Below, in pieces: positions 8,420 to 16,356 of a DNA stretch of 64,000 bases; the stretch's first letter is position 1, and each line of letters starts with the position of its first letter. Origin of the DNA: Scatomorpha sp964345235 (GTDB lineage: Bacteria > Bacillota > Clostridia > Oscillospirales > Oscillospiraceae); assembly GCA_964345235.1 (NCBI GenBank), contig CAYFQE010000002.1, positions 20,581 to 84,580 on the forward strand. The letters are read 5' to 3'. The translations under genes were made by a program, and so were the position numbers. Below the pieces are notes generated by a model. The model was given only the letters and a program-made list of their open reading frames with translations, did not search any database and had not been told where the DNA came from.

Positions 8420-8866
8420 ATGAATTTTGAAAAGTATATGAAAAGAGCCCTTGAGCTCGCGGCGGAAGCTTTTCTTCAGGACGAGGTTCCGGTTGGTTGC
8501 GTAATTGCTGACTCTCAGGGGAACATTGTCGGTGAAGGTAAAAATCAAAGAGAAAATCTCTCCGATGCCACTGCGCACGCCGAGATTGTGGCAATTAGGG
8601 AAGCTTCAAAAAAACTTGGCAGAATTATTTTGGACGACTGCACAATCTTTGTGACACTAGAGCCCTGCCCAATGTGCGTCGGAGCTATAATCAATTCGCG
8701 CATTGGCAGAGTTGTCTACGGCGCAAAAGAGCCTAAAAGCGGAGCATGCAGCTCTGTGATTAATCTGTTTGAGGAGCGCTTTGGTCATAAGCCCGAAATT
8801 TACTCGGGAATTTTAGCAGAGAGTTCTTCCGAACTTCTTGTGCGCTTTTTTAAAGACAAGCGTTAG
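8420..8866 (+). CDS. tadA: tRNA adenosine(34) deaminase TadA
   Basis: TadA deaminates A34 of tRNA-Arg(ACG) to inosine. The 148 residues carry the zinc deaminase motifs HAE (H53, E55) and PCPMC (C83, C86) in TLEPCPMCVGAI, and an Asn before them at the substrate site. Length and sequence are typical. The start lies 15 nt after the hairpin that ends the upstream unit. Its stop overlaps by 4 nt the stop of the convergent phosphoribosyltransferase gene. Confidence 0.96.
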   Translation: MNFEKYMKRALELAAEAFLQDEVPVGCVIADSQGNIVGEGKNQRENLSDATAHAEIVAIREASKKLGRIILDDCTIFVTLEPCPMCVGAIINSRIGRVVYGAKEPKSGACSSVINLFEERFGHKPEIYSGILAESSSELLVRFFKDKR

Positions 8867-9417
8867 GCCTTGAGACTCCCGTCGCTGTTGAAGAGCGGCA
8901 GCTTTTGCAGATAGGTAATATCTTCGCGATTTTGTGCATCTCCCTCGGCTAAAACCGCCATTTTGGCGACAACCTTGCCTCCGCAACGGTGTACCAGTTC
9001 CTCCATCGCCGAAAGCGATTCGCCGGTTGATATTACATCATCGACTATTATCATTCTCTTACCCTCAATAAGCTTTGCATCTTCCGTATCAAGTACCAGT
9101 TTTTGTATGTGCATTGTGGTTATTGATCGGACTTCAACCTCGAAAATGCCCTGCATATATGCCTTAGCGCCCTTTCTGGCAACAAAATATCTCTCTCCGC
9201 CCCTCTGTCTTGCCATCTCATAGACGAGGGGGATTGCTTTTGCCTCGGGAGCGATTAAATAGTCGTATTCAGGAGCTTTTTTAAGAAGCTCTTTTGCGGC
9301 ATGCTCGGTGAGCTCCACATCTCCGAACATGACAAATGCTCCGATATAGAGGTCATTGCTGACTTTGCAGAGAGGCAGATCTCTTTTTAAGCCCGCTATA
9401 TCTATTGTGTAATGCAT
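8863..9417 (-). CDS. purine phosphoribosyltransferase family protein (adenine PRT-like)
   Basis: A type I phosphoribosyltransferase of 184 residues. The PRPP-binding motif is MIIVDDVISTGES, preceded by a hood-like N-terminal segment and the APEAKAIPLVYEMA helix, which resembles adenine PRT and xanthine PRT/PurR-type proteins. It could salvage a purine base, or work as a regulator of the PurR type; no DNA-binding domain is visible, so an enzyme is more likely. Which base it uses cannot be read from the sequence. GGAGG precedes the ATG. It stands alone behind its own strong promoter (9453-9480) containing a palindrome. Confidence 0.85.
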   Translation of the reverse strand: MHYTIDIAGLKRDLPLCKVSNDLYIGAFVMFGDVELTEHAAKELLKKAPEYDYLIAPEAKAIPLVYEMARQRGGERYFVARKGAKAYMQGIFEVEVRSITTMHIQKLVLDTEDAKLIEGKRMIIVDDVISTGESLSAMEELVHRCGGKVVAKMAVLAEGDAQNREDITYLQKLPLFNSDGSLKA

Positions 9418-9452
9418 AAAATCCTCCAGTATAAACTTATTAATACGGAATA

Positions 9453-9480
9453 ATTATACCCCCACACACTTAAGTGTCAA
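9453..9480 (-). promoter_or_regulatory. sigma-A promoter of the phosphoribosyltransferase with palindrome in the spacer
   Basis: On the minus strand TTGACA (9480-9475), 16-bp spacer, TATAAT (9458-9453). A perfect 12-bp palindrome, ACACTTAAGTGT (9466-9477), overlaps the -35 box and spacer, a position typical of a repressor operator. Confidence 0.75.
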
Positions 9481-9615
9481 GAATCCGAGCAAGAATTATA
9501 TTTAATTCCGGTTTTTTCTTAGTCGATTGTGCACAAATAGCAGAGAGAAATTTTTAAATTTATGCACGGATATTTTGAAATTGAATTTTTTAGTCAATTT
9601 TACGGATAATTATTC

Positions 9616-9644
9616 TTGATTATTCATTTTTCCTGGTGTAGACT
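9616..9644 (+). promoter_or_regulatory. probable promoter of the NSS transporter gene
   Basis: TTGATT (9616-9621), a 17-bp spacer and TAGACT (9639-9644), about 80 nt upstream of the ATG at 9727. The rest of the 9481-9726 interval is AT-rich with no recognisable riboswitch or gene. Confidence 0.5.
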
Positions 9645-9726
9645 AATCAGCAATTCATCATTTTATCTGTTTAGCTCTTTAAATCGCCAAATGGACAAGA
9701 TGAAATATATTAAAGGAGAGAAGATT

Positions 9727-11166
9727 ATGCAAGACAAACGCGGTTCTTGGGGAAGTACTTTCGGATTTTTGATGGCAGCAATCGGCTCAGCCGTCGGTCT
9801 TGGAAACATTTGGGGCTTTCCCTACAAAATGGGCAAAGGAGGGGGTTTTGCTTTTCTCCTGATTTACATCTTGTGCGTTCTTTTTATCGGCTTCGGCGTA
9901 ATGCTCGGCGAGCTTGCGCTCGGTCGTAAGACAGGCAGCTCTGCGGTTGGTACATATGAATATTTTTCAAAGAAACACAAGTGGGTAGGATATCTCGGAG
10001 TTATATCTGCATTTGTAATCCTTGCATTCTACAGTGTTTTGGGCGGTCTAGTCTTGAGATATATGGTGGGTTTCATGCTCCAAATACTTGGTCTCGACGG
10101 ATTTTCAGGTCAGGGTCTCGGATTTTTCGGTACTTTTCTTTATGACTACGGCGGAATGCTCTTTTTCTTCGGCCTATTCGTTTATATTAATATTGCAATC
10201 GTCAGTGGCGGCATTGAAGAAGGCATCGAAAAGTTTGCCGTTTACGGTATGCCTGCCCTCTTCTTCCTGCTGATTTTCGTCGCAGTTTATGTGGCCTTTC
10301 AGCCCGGCGCAATTGACGGCTATAAGTACATGTTTAAGCCCAACTTTGATGTATTAAAAGAACCCGGCGGCTTCTTCATGGTTTTAAAGCTTGCGGCCGG
10401 TCAGATGTTCTTTTCGCTCTCTCTCGGCATGGGCGCCATGATAACATACGGCTCATATCTCTCTAAAGAGAGCAATTTGCAGCGCAACGCCTTTATTATT
10501 CCTATTGCCGACTCTATAATGGCTCTTCTCGCCGGTTGCGCCGTCATGCCCGCCTGCGCCGCATTCGGAATTGACTACGGCAGCGGCCCCGGTCTTCTCT
10601 TTGTTTCTATGCAGACAGCCTTCACAAGGATGGGAAGCTTCGGAAACTTTGTCGGAATGACTTTCTATTTTTTAGTTTTTATTGCGGCCGTAACCTCTTC
10701 TATTTCTCTTCTTGAAGTTTGTGTCTCCTATTATGTTGACAAAAACTTGAAAGAGGGGAAAAAAGACAACAGGAAAAAGGTTGTCTTGGTATGTGCGGCT
10801 CTCACTTTTGTCGTAGGTCTGCCCGTCGCCCTTGACGCTCTGGGCAACGGCAATGCCGCCGTAAAGGCTCCCTTTGAAATTCTCGGCATGACAATCGGCG
10901 ATGCCTCCACAGGATACAGGACTTGGAACGACTGTTGGCTCGACTTTTATGACATGATTTCAGAGGGCGTGCTCATGCCTCTTGGAGCTATTATAATGAG
11001 CCTGCTCATAGGCTGGAAATATAAGACCAAGACCGTATATGATGAGTGTGAAATCGGCGGCTATAAATTTAAGGGAAAGGCTTTCTTCGACATTTGTTAT
11101 AAGTACATTATACCGGTAGGTTTGGCCTTTGTTCTCTACAGCCAAATAAGAGATTTCTTTGGTTGA
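9727..11166 (+). CDS. sodium-dependent transporter, neurotransmitter:sodium symporter (NSS) family
   Basis: A 479-residue membrane protein of the NSS/SLC6 family, which imports amino acids with sodium (bacterial relatives LeuT, TnaT, MhsT). The unwound TM1 motif GSAVGLGNIWGFPYKMGKGGGFAF is diagnostic. About 11 hydrophobic segments are present, as in many bacterial NSS proteins that lack TM12. A ribosome site, AAAGGAG, stands 10 nt before the ATG at 9727; a longer open frame upstream is not needed. Monocistronic, between the promoter at 9616 and the terminator at 11187. The transported amino acid cannot be deduced. Confidence 0.93.
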   Translation: MQDKRGSWGSTFGFLMAAIGSAVGLGNIWGFPYKMGKGGGFAFLLIYILCVLFIGFGVMLGELALGRKTGSSAVGTYEYFSKKHKWVGYLGVISAFVILAFYSVLGGLVLRYMVGFMLQILGLDGFSGQGLGFFGTFLYDYGGMLFFFGLFVYINIAIVSGGIEEGIEKFAVYGMPALFFLLIFVAVYVAFQPGAIDGYKYMFKPNFDVLKEPGGFFMVLKLAAGQMFFSLSLGMGAMITYGSYLSKESNLQRNAFIIPIADSIMALLAGCAVMPACAAFGIDYGSGPGLLFVSMQTAFTRMGSFGNFVGMTFYFLVFIAAVTSSISLLEVCVSYYVDKNLKEGKKDNRKKVVLVCAALTFVVGLPVALDALGNGNAAVKAPFEILGMTIGDASTGYRTWNDCWLDFYDMISEGVLMPLGAIIMSLLIGWKYKTKTVYDECEIGGYKFKGKAFFDICYKYIIPVGLAFVLYSQIRDFFG

Positions 11167-11186
11167 TAAAACTTTAGTTTACAAAA

Positions 11187-11232
11187 ACAAAAAGCTGTGC
11201 GTGAGATTTTGCGCACAGCTTTTTGTTTTTTT
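11187..11232 (+). terminator. strong intrinsic terminator after the NSS transporter
   Basis: A perfect 15-bp stem (11187-11201 with 11212-11226) around a 10-nt loop, followed by a run of Ts. It ends the NSS transporter transcript. Confidence 0.9.
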
Positions 11233-11267
11233 GAACTCCGCATTTTTTCTTTTCGGAAACAAAGTGC

Positions 11268-11296
11268 TTGAAAGAAAGTCTTTGATATACTATTAT
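11268..11296 (+). promoter_or_regulatory. promoter of the substrate-binding lipoprotein gene
   Basis: TTGAAA (11268-11273), a 17-bp spacer and TATTAT (11291-11296), placed directly between the terminator at 11187-11232 and the gene at 11343. Confidence 0.7.
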
Positions 11297-11342
11297 AAGT
11301 AGTTGACATTCTTATTATTATCTGTTCTTGGAAGTGGCGCAA

Positions 11343-12149
11343 TTGAGAAGAGTTCTTAGGGTTTTTCTGCCCGTTTTATTTATTATATTGTTTTTATTTA
11401 TGCAGGGCTGTACCGGCAGAGTGGGAAGCTTCGGCAGTTACAGGGTGTTGAAATCTTATAGCCCCAGCAAGCTTGCCATCGGATTTAGAAACGACGACTG
11501 GATTGCAACCTATGTCACTGCCGCTATCAAGGTTTCGGCTGCAGAGGGCACCGTGCACAATAATGCCATGAGATGGTTTGGAAACGATCAGATAAGCTTC
11601 CCCGCCGATCCTACCGCACTGGATAATCTCGGCGCAATACCGCCGAGAACTCTCTTAGTAGGCTGTGATGTAGATGTCTACCCCATGTCGTATAAGGTTG
11701 AGGACAGCTTCGAGGGTTTTGATGTCGATTTGGCAAGAGATGTTTGCTACAGACTCGGTTGGAGTTTATATTTTATTCCCATAAAAGCCGAAAATGCCTA
11801 CATTGAGCTTTCTTCCGGCAATATTGACGTCGCTTGGGGTGGACTGGTTTTGGATTTAGAGGCTAAAGACCACACTGTGGTGTATCCGTATATGACTCAA
11901 GAGCTGGTTTTGGTCTCGAGAGGCGACACAAGGTACAGAAGCCTGCACAGCCTTAAAGGAGCAAAGCTCGCCATGGACTCGGGCCAACTTTTTTTAGATA
12001 CAATTAACTCCGATGAGGATTTAAAGAATAAGCTCGGCGAGATTCAGAGAGTTCAAGGCGGCGCAGAGACTTGTTTCAGGCTTTTAAATGAAGGCAAAGT
12101 AGATTGTATCCTAGTTTATAAGTCCTCTCTGCTTTATTTCGGAAAATAA
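11343..12149 (+). CDS. solute-binding (SBP family 3-like) lipoprotein with permuted domain order
   Basis: A 268-residue exported lipoprotein: hydrophobic signal (residues 5-20) and lipobox cysteine C23 in FMQGC. The body matches amino-acid-type periplasmic binding proteins, but in rotated order. Residues 35-80 (KLAIGFRNDD, then a helix with AEGTVHNNAMRWFG) correspond to the segment that normally ends such proteins. Residues 103-268 (LLVGCDVDVYPMSY, GFDVDLARDVCYRLG, LKGAKLA, NEGKVDCIL) correspond to the usual start through the second-lobe core, and the protein stops where that terminal segment would normally come. A TTG start at 11343 is preferred, with GGAAGTG 6 nt upstream; another TTG at 11328 is possible. 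No permease or ATPase genes lie next to it. Ligand unknown. Confidence 0.8.
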   Translation: MRRVLRVFLPVLFIILFLFMQGCTGRVGSFGSYRVLKSYSPSKLAIGFRNDDWIATYVTAAIKVSAAEGTVHNNAMRWFGNDQISFPADPTALDNLGAIPPRTLLVGCDVDVYPMSYKVEDSFEGFDVDLARDVCYRLGWSLYFIPIKAENAYIELSSGNIDVAWGGLVLDLEAKDHTVVYPYMTQELVLVSRGDTRYRSLHSLKGAKLAMDSGQLFLDTINSDEDLKNKLGEIQRVQGGAETCFRLLNEGKVDCILVYKSSLLYFGK

Positions 12150-12150
12150 G

Positions 12151-13014
12151 ATGAGTATGTGGGTATCCGAGGACTGGCAAGACTATGAGCTTATAGACTG
12201 TACCGAAGGTGAAAAGCTTGAGCGCTGGGGAGATTATATTATTCGCCGCCCCGAGCTGGGCGCCACTCAAAAGCATGCCAAAATTGCGATATGGAATGAA
12301 GCTGACGCGCACTTTAGCCAAAACGCCGACAAGGACGGCTCTTGGCAGAAAGATTCTCTTCCGAAAAAATGGAAAATTTCGTATAAGGACCTCTCCCTCT
12401 ATGCCGAGCCGATGAGCTTTAAGCACATGGGCATATTCCCCGAGCAGGCTACAAATTGGGATTATACAAGAAGCCTTATAGAAACCGCCGGTAGACCCGT
12501 TTCTATTTTAAATCTATTTGCCTACACCGGAGCTTCGACAATTGCGGCACTCAAGTCCGGAGCCAAAGTCTGCCATGTGGATTCTTCTCAACCTGCAATC
12601 ACTTCCGCTAAGGACAACCTCATTTTAAACTCTCTTGAAGACGCTCCCGTCAGGTGGATACATGACGACTGTAAAAAGTTTGTTTTAAGAGAAATTAAAA
12701 GGGGCAATAAATATGACGCCGTGATAATGGATCCTCCAAGCTTCGGCAGAGGAAAAAAATCTGAAATTTGGCGTATTCAAGATGAACTTTTCCCTTTTTG
12801 CGAGCTCTGCTCGAAGCTATTAAGCAAGAATCCCTTATTTTTTTTAATCAACACATATTCGCCCAAGATAAACAAGGCAAGCTTGGAGGAAATCTCTGAA
12901 AAACTTTTTTTGAAATATTTTGGCGGGAAAAGCGAAATACGAGAGCTTGCGCTTCCCATAAGTTTGAGTGGCAAGAAATTGGTTTGCGGAGTTACTATGC
13001 GATGGACAAAATAA
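12151..13014 (+). CDS. class I SAM-dependent methyltransferase (RlmI/RlmK-like fold)
   Basis: A 287-residue Rossmann-fold methyltransferase. The SAM site is ILNLFAYTGASTIAAL (motif I), followed by CHVDSS, and the catalytic-type DPPSFGRG motif close to that of COG1092 rRNA cytosine methyltransferases. The N-terminal PUA domain of RlmI is missing; instead there is a short beta-rich N terminus (residues 1-95). The target is probably a nucleic acid, judged from the DPPS motif, but this is inference. Its ATG is 1 nt after the lipoprotein stop, and its end overlaps ecfA1 by 13 nt, so it is cotranscribed with both. Confidence 0.82.
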   Translation: MSMWVSEDWQDYELIDCTEGEKLERWGDYIIRRPELGATQKHAKIAIWNEADAHFSQNADKDGSWQKDSLPKKWKISYKDLSLYAEPMSFKHMGIFPEQATNWDYTRSLIETAGRPVSILNLFAYTGASTIAALKSGAKVCHVDSSQPAITSAKDNLILNSLEDAPVRWIHDDCKKFVLREIKRGNKYDAVIMDPPSFGRGKKSEIWRIQDELFPFCELCSKLLSKNPLFFLINTYSPKINKASLEEISEKLFLKYFGGKSEIRELALPISLSGKKLVCGVTMRWTK

Positions 13015-13844
13015 TTAAAATACAAAATCTACACTACACCTATCCCGAAGACGAGATTGAAACGCTTAGGGGCGTGAATCTTGAAGTTGAGCGGGGCAGC
13101 TTTGTTGCGGTTTTAGGCCACAACGGCTCGGGAAAATCGACGCTGGCAAAGCTCTTAAACGCCCTGCTTCTCCCCACCGAGGGCAAGGTGTTTATAGACG
13201 GAATGGATAGCTCCGATGAGAACCTGACTCTTGAGATTCGCCGTACTGTCGGCCTGGTTTTCCAAAATCCCGACAACCAGCTTGTTGCCAATCTCGTTGA
13301 GGACGATGTGGCTTTTGCGCCCGAAAACTTGGGGATTCCCGCAGATGAGATTAGGAGACGAGTTGACGAGGCTCTTGAAACGGTTGGCCTTTCGGATATA
13401 AAACTGCACGCTCCGCATCTGCTTTCGGGCGGTCAAAAACAGAGGGTTGCAATTGCCGGCATACTCGCAATGCTTCCCGGCTGTATAGTTCTAGATGAGC
13501 CCACCGCTATGCTCGACCCTGCCGGTCGTAAAGAGGTTTTGGCCTCGGTGCACAGGCTCTGCAGAGAAAAGGGCATCACGATTATTTTGATTACTCACCA
13601 CATGTCGGAATGTATTGACGCCGACAGGGTTGTTGTTTTTTCGGACGGCCTTATTGTTGCCGACGGGAGTCCCTCTGAGGTGTTTTCTCATGTAGAGCTC
13701 TTGGAATCGGAAGGTCTTTCTGTCCCTGAAACCACAAAGCTTCTCTTCGAGCTTAGCAAGGAAGATGGCTTCGAGCTGGATTTGGCTACTCTTTCGACAG
13801 AGGACTGCGCAGATCAGATTCTGGAGGTGTTTAAAGCCGTATGA
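13002..13844 (+). CDS. ecfA1: energy-coupling factor transporter ATPase EcfA1
   Basis: One of two ATPases of the ECF module that powers vitamin and metal uptake through exchangeable S components. The protein (280 residues) shows Walker A GHNGSGKST, the Q-loop FQNPDNQLVA typical of EcfA1, signature LSGGQKQR, Walker B CIVLDEPTAMLD and the H-loop ITHH. ATG 13002 is used because it begins the conserved MDKIIKIQNLHYTYP; an upstream ATG at 12984 lies deeper in the methyltransferase gene. It overlaps ecfA2 by 4 nt. Confidence 0.95.
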   Translation: MDKIIKIQNLHYTYPEDEIETLRGVNLEVERGSFVAVLGHNGSGKSTLAKLLNALLLPTEGKVFIDGMDSSDENLTLEIRRTVGLVFQNPDNQLVANLVEDDVAFAPENLGIPADEIRRRVDEALETVGLSDIKLHAPHLLSGGQKQRVAIAGILAMLPGCIVLDEPTAMLDPAGRKEVLASVHRLCREKGITIILITHHMSECIDADRVVVFSDGLIVADGSPSEVFSHVELLESEGLSVPETTKLLFELSKEDGFELDLATLSTEDCADQILEVFKAV

Positions 13845-14710
13845 GTATTGTACTTGAAACAAAAGGGCTCTCTCATATATATAGCGCTGACACCCCGTTT
13901 GAGAAGGTGGCAATCAATGACATAAGCGTTAAACTCTATGAAGGAGAGCGAATAGCCATTATCGGACACACCGGTTCCGGCAAATCCACCTTTATTCAGC
14001 ACTTAAACGGACTTTTAAAACCCACTTCCGGCAATATTTTTTATAAGGGAGAAGATGTTTTCGCCTCTAAGGAAAAGACTCTCTCACTGAGATTTAATGT
14101 CGGACTTGTGTTTCAATATCCCGAGTATCAGCTTTTTGAGGAAAGCGTTTTTAAGGACATAGCCTTTGGTCCTTCAAACATGAAGCTTGGCGCCAAAGAA
14201 ATAGACGAGCGCGTCCGCGAGGCGGCAAACTTTGTCGGCATAGGCGAGGAGCTTTTTGATAAATCGCCTCTGGAGCTTTCGGGCGGTCAAAAACGCCGCG
14301 TGGCAATTGCCGGTGTAATTGCCATGAGGCCGTCCGTTCTCATACTCGACGAGCCTACAGCAGGTTTAGACCCTTCGGGCAGAACCGATATTCTGAACAA
14401 TATTAACATCTATGGGGACAAGACGGGCTCAACAATAATATTGGTCACTCACGACATGGACAATGCCGCCGATTTTGCAGACAGAATCCTTGTTTTTTCT
14501 AAAGGAAAAATAATAAATGACGGAAAAAGCTCCGATGTTTTTTCTGACGCCGATTTTTTGGATTCTATCGGTCTTGATATTCCCAAACCTACCGAAATTG
14601 CGGCAAAACTCCGAAAAGGCGGACTCAAACTCCCCTCTCACATATACACGCTCGAGACCCTTAAATCGGAGATAATAAAACTTAAGAGGGGTGGTGTGCG
14701 AATTGTTTAA
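13841..14710 (+). CDS. ecfA2: energy-coupling factor transporter ATPase EcfA2
   Basis: Second ATPase of the ECF transporter, 289 residues. Walker A GHTGSGKST, Q-loop FQYPEYQLFE (the YPEYQLFE form is typical of EcfA2), signature LSGGQKRR, Walker B LILDEPTAGLDP and H-loop VTHD are all present. It forms a heterodimer with EcfA1 beneath EcfT. The ATGA overlap with ecfA1 and 20-nt overlap with ecfT indicate translational coupling. No S component is encoded nearby, so the module probably serves several substrates. Confidence 0.95.
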   Translation: MSIVLETKGLSHIYSADTPFEKVAINDISVKLYEGERIAIIGHTGSGKSTFIQHLNGLLKPTSGNIFYKGEDVFASKEKTLSLRFNVGLVFQYPEYQLFEESVFKDIAFGPSNMKLGAKEIDERVREAANFVGIGEELFDKSPLELSGGQKRRVAIAGVIAMRPSVLILDEPTAGLDPSGRTDILNNINIYGDKTGSTIILVTHDMDNAADFADRILVFSKGKIINDGKSSDVFSDADFLDSIGLDIPKPTEIAAKLRKGGLKLPSHIYTLETLKSEIIKLKRGGVRIV

Positions 14711-15506
14711 AAATGTCACCCTTGGGCAATATTTCCCCGGAGACACCGTTCTCCACAGGCTTGACCCCAGAACGAAGCTTATTTTTGTATTTATATTCAT
14801 AGTCGCTCTGTTTACTGCCGTTAATTGGTATTCTTTTGCGCTTGTTTTTGTTCTGACCGTGTCATGCATTATGCTTTCTAAAATAAAAATTAAGACTTTG
14901 CTTTCGGGCATGAAGCCGATTTTATTAATTATTATTCTTACGGCATTCTTAAATCTCTTCTATACCCCCGGTGAGCCGCTTTTTGACTTTTGGATTTTCC
15001 ATGTGAGTAAAGAGGGACTTAAAACATCTATACTGATGTCGGGCCGCATAATTCTACTGATTTCCGGCACTCTCTTGCTTACCTATACCACAAGCCCCAT
15101 AGCTCTCACCGACGGCTTGGAGCGTCTTTTAAACCCCTTAAAAAAACTCAAGGTGCCTATACATGAGATGAGCATGATGATGAGTATGGCTCTGCGCTTC
15201 ATTCCCACGCTTATTGAAGAAATGGACAAGATAATCTCGGCACAAAAGGCCAGAGGCGCGGATTTTGAGACAGGCGGGCTTATAAAAAAAGCCAAAGCCC
15301 TCCTCCCTATTTTGGTACCTTTGTTTGTTTCGGCCTTTAGAAGAGCGGACGAGCTTGCCGTTGCTATGGAAAGCCGCTGTTACCACGGAGGCGAAGGCAG
15401 AACGAGAATGAAGCAGCTTAAGATGAATATTGCCGACTACATAGCCCTCGTGCTGGCTTTTGCCGTACTCACAGGCGCCATTGTCCTGAGCTCTTTTGGC
15501 CTATGA
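14691..15506 (+). CDS. ecfT: energy-coupling factor transporter transmembrane protein EcfT
   Basis: The membrane scaffold of the ECF module, 271 residues, with LDPRTKLIFVF at the start, about five hydrophobic segments, and the two coupling-helix motifs AQKARGADFE and AMESRCYHGG (the second usually has RGY; here RCY). The start is one of two tandem GTG codons (14691 or 14694) after AAGAGGGG; spacing favours the second slightly. It overlaps ecfA2 and its stop overlaps the truA start by 4 nt. Confidence 0.94.
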   Translation: MVCELFKNVTLGQYFPGDTVLHRLDPRTKLIFVFIFIVALFTAVNWYSFALVFVLTVSCIMLSKIKIKTLLSGMKPILLIIILTAFLNLFYTPGEPLFDFWIFHVSKEGLKTSILMSGRIILLISGTLLLTYTTSPIALTDGLERLLNPLKKLKVPIHEMSMMMSMALRFIPTLIEEMDKIISAQKARGADFETGGLIKKAKALLPILVPLFVSAFRRADELAVAMESRCYHGGEGRTRMKQLKMNIADYIALVLAFAVLTGAIVLSSFGL

Positions 15507-16291
15507 GAAATATTGCTTTAAGACTCAGATACGACGGCAGCTCCTATCACGGCTGGCAAATTCAAAAGGACGATATATCCGTTTGCAGTGTTTTAAATAC
15601 TGCTCTGACCGAAGTTTGTAAAGAAAAGGTGCACGCAATAGGCTGTGGCAGAACGGATGCGGGAGTGCACGCCTTAAATTACTGTGCAAATTTTAAGACG
15701 AACAACTTGATTCCGGCTAAACGCATTCCTCTGGCCGTAAACACCAGACTTCCCAGCGATGTCTCCGTTATCTCGGCAATAGAAACGGAGCCTGATTTCA
15801 ACGCCATATCCTCTTGTATTAAAAAAGAGTACATGTATAAGGTAATGAACTCTCGTATAAGAGATCCTTTTTTGAACAAAAGGGCCTGCTTTATTCCTGC
15901 AAAACTGGATTTTTCAAAGCTCTATGATGCCGGAAAAATGTTTGAAGGCAAGCATGATTTTGCCGCCGTAAGGTCTGTGGGAAGCGTCACAAAATCCACC
16001 GTGAGAACCGTGCACTATGTCGATGCGGAAAAAGACGGAGATTTTATAATAATAAAAGTTTGCGCCGATGGGTTTTTATATAATATGGCGAGAGCCATTG
16101 TCGGAACCATGGTTTTTTCGGCTCTCGGGAAGATAGCCCCTGAAGATATTCCGATTTTTTTGGAAAAACGAGACAGAAGGCTCACAGGGCCCACAATGCC
16201 TCCGCAGGGACTCTACCTCTCGAAACTCTGGTATGACGGAGATGTTGGAGAAATGATGTCTAAAGACCTGCCCTTTATTTTGCCGGATTAA
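15503..16291 (+). CDS. truA: tRNA pseudouridine(38-40) synthase TruA
   Basis: TruA isomerises uridines 38-40 in the anticodon arm. The catalytic aspartate is D52 in GCGRTDAGVHA, preceded by RYDGSSYHGWQ. Length (262) is normal. The gene is fused in translation to ecfT by a 4-nt overlap (ATGA). The ecfA1-ecfA2-ecfT-truA order is the common Firmicutes arrangement, where it follows the ribosomal protein rplQ; here it follows a lipoprotein and a methyltransferase. Confidence 0.96.
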   Translation: MRNIALRLRYDGSSYHGWQIQKDDISVCSVLNTALTEVCKEKVHAIGCGRTDAGVHALNYCANFKTNNLIPAKRIPLAVNTRLPSDVSVISAIETEPDFNAISSCIKKEYMYKVMNSRIRDPFLNKRACFIPAKLDFSKLYDAGKMFEGKHDFAAVRSVGSVTKSTVRTVHYVDAEKDGDFIIIKVCADGFLYNMARAIVGTMVFSALGKIAPEDIPIFLEKRDRRLTGPTMPPQGLYLSKLWYDGDVGEMMSKDLPFILPD

Positions 16292-16312
16292 TTTTGCTTG
16301 CGGTTTTATGGA

Positions 16313-16328
16313 ATATTTTATAAAATAT
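16313..16328 (+). promoter_or_regulatory. 16-bp perfect palindrome upstream of cvpA
   Basis: ATATTTTATAAAATAT is perfectly self-complementary, lies 29 nt upstream of the TTG start at 16357, and contains a TATAAA that could serve as a -10 box. It may be an operator or just an AT-rich promoter core. Confidence 0.35.
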
Positions 16329-16356
16329 CTTAGAGACTCCTTAAAGGAGGTTTAAA

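Noticed and set aside
9645..9726. Possible riboswitch before the NSS transporter
   Set aside because: The leader is short, AT-rich and forms no conserved motif or terminator.
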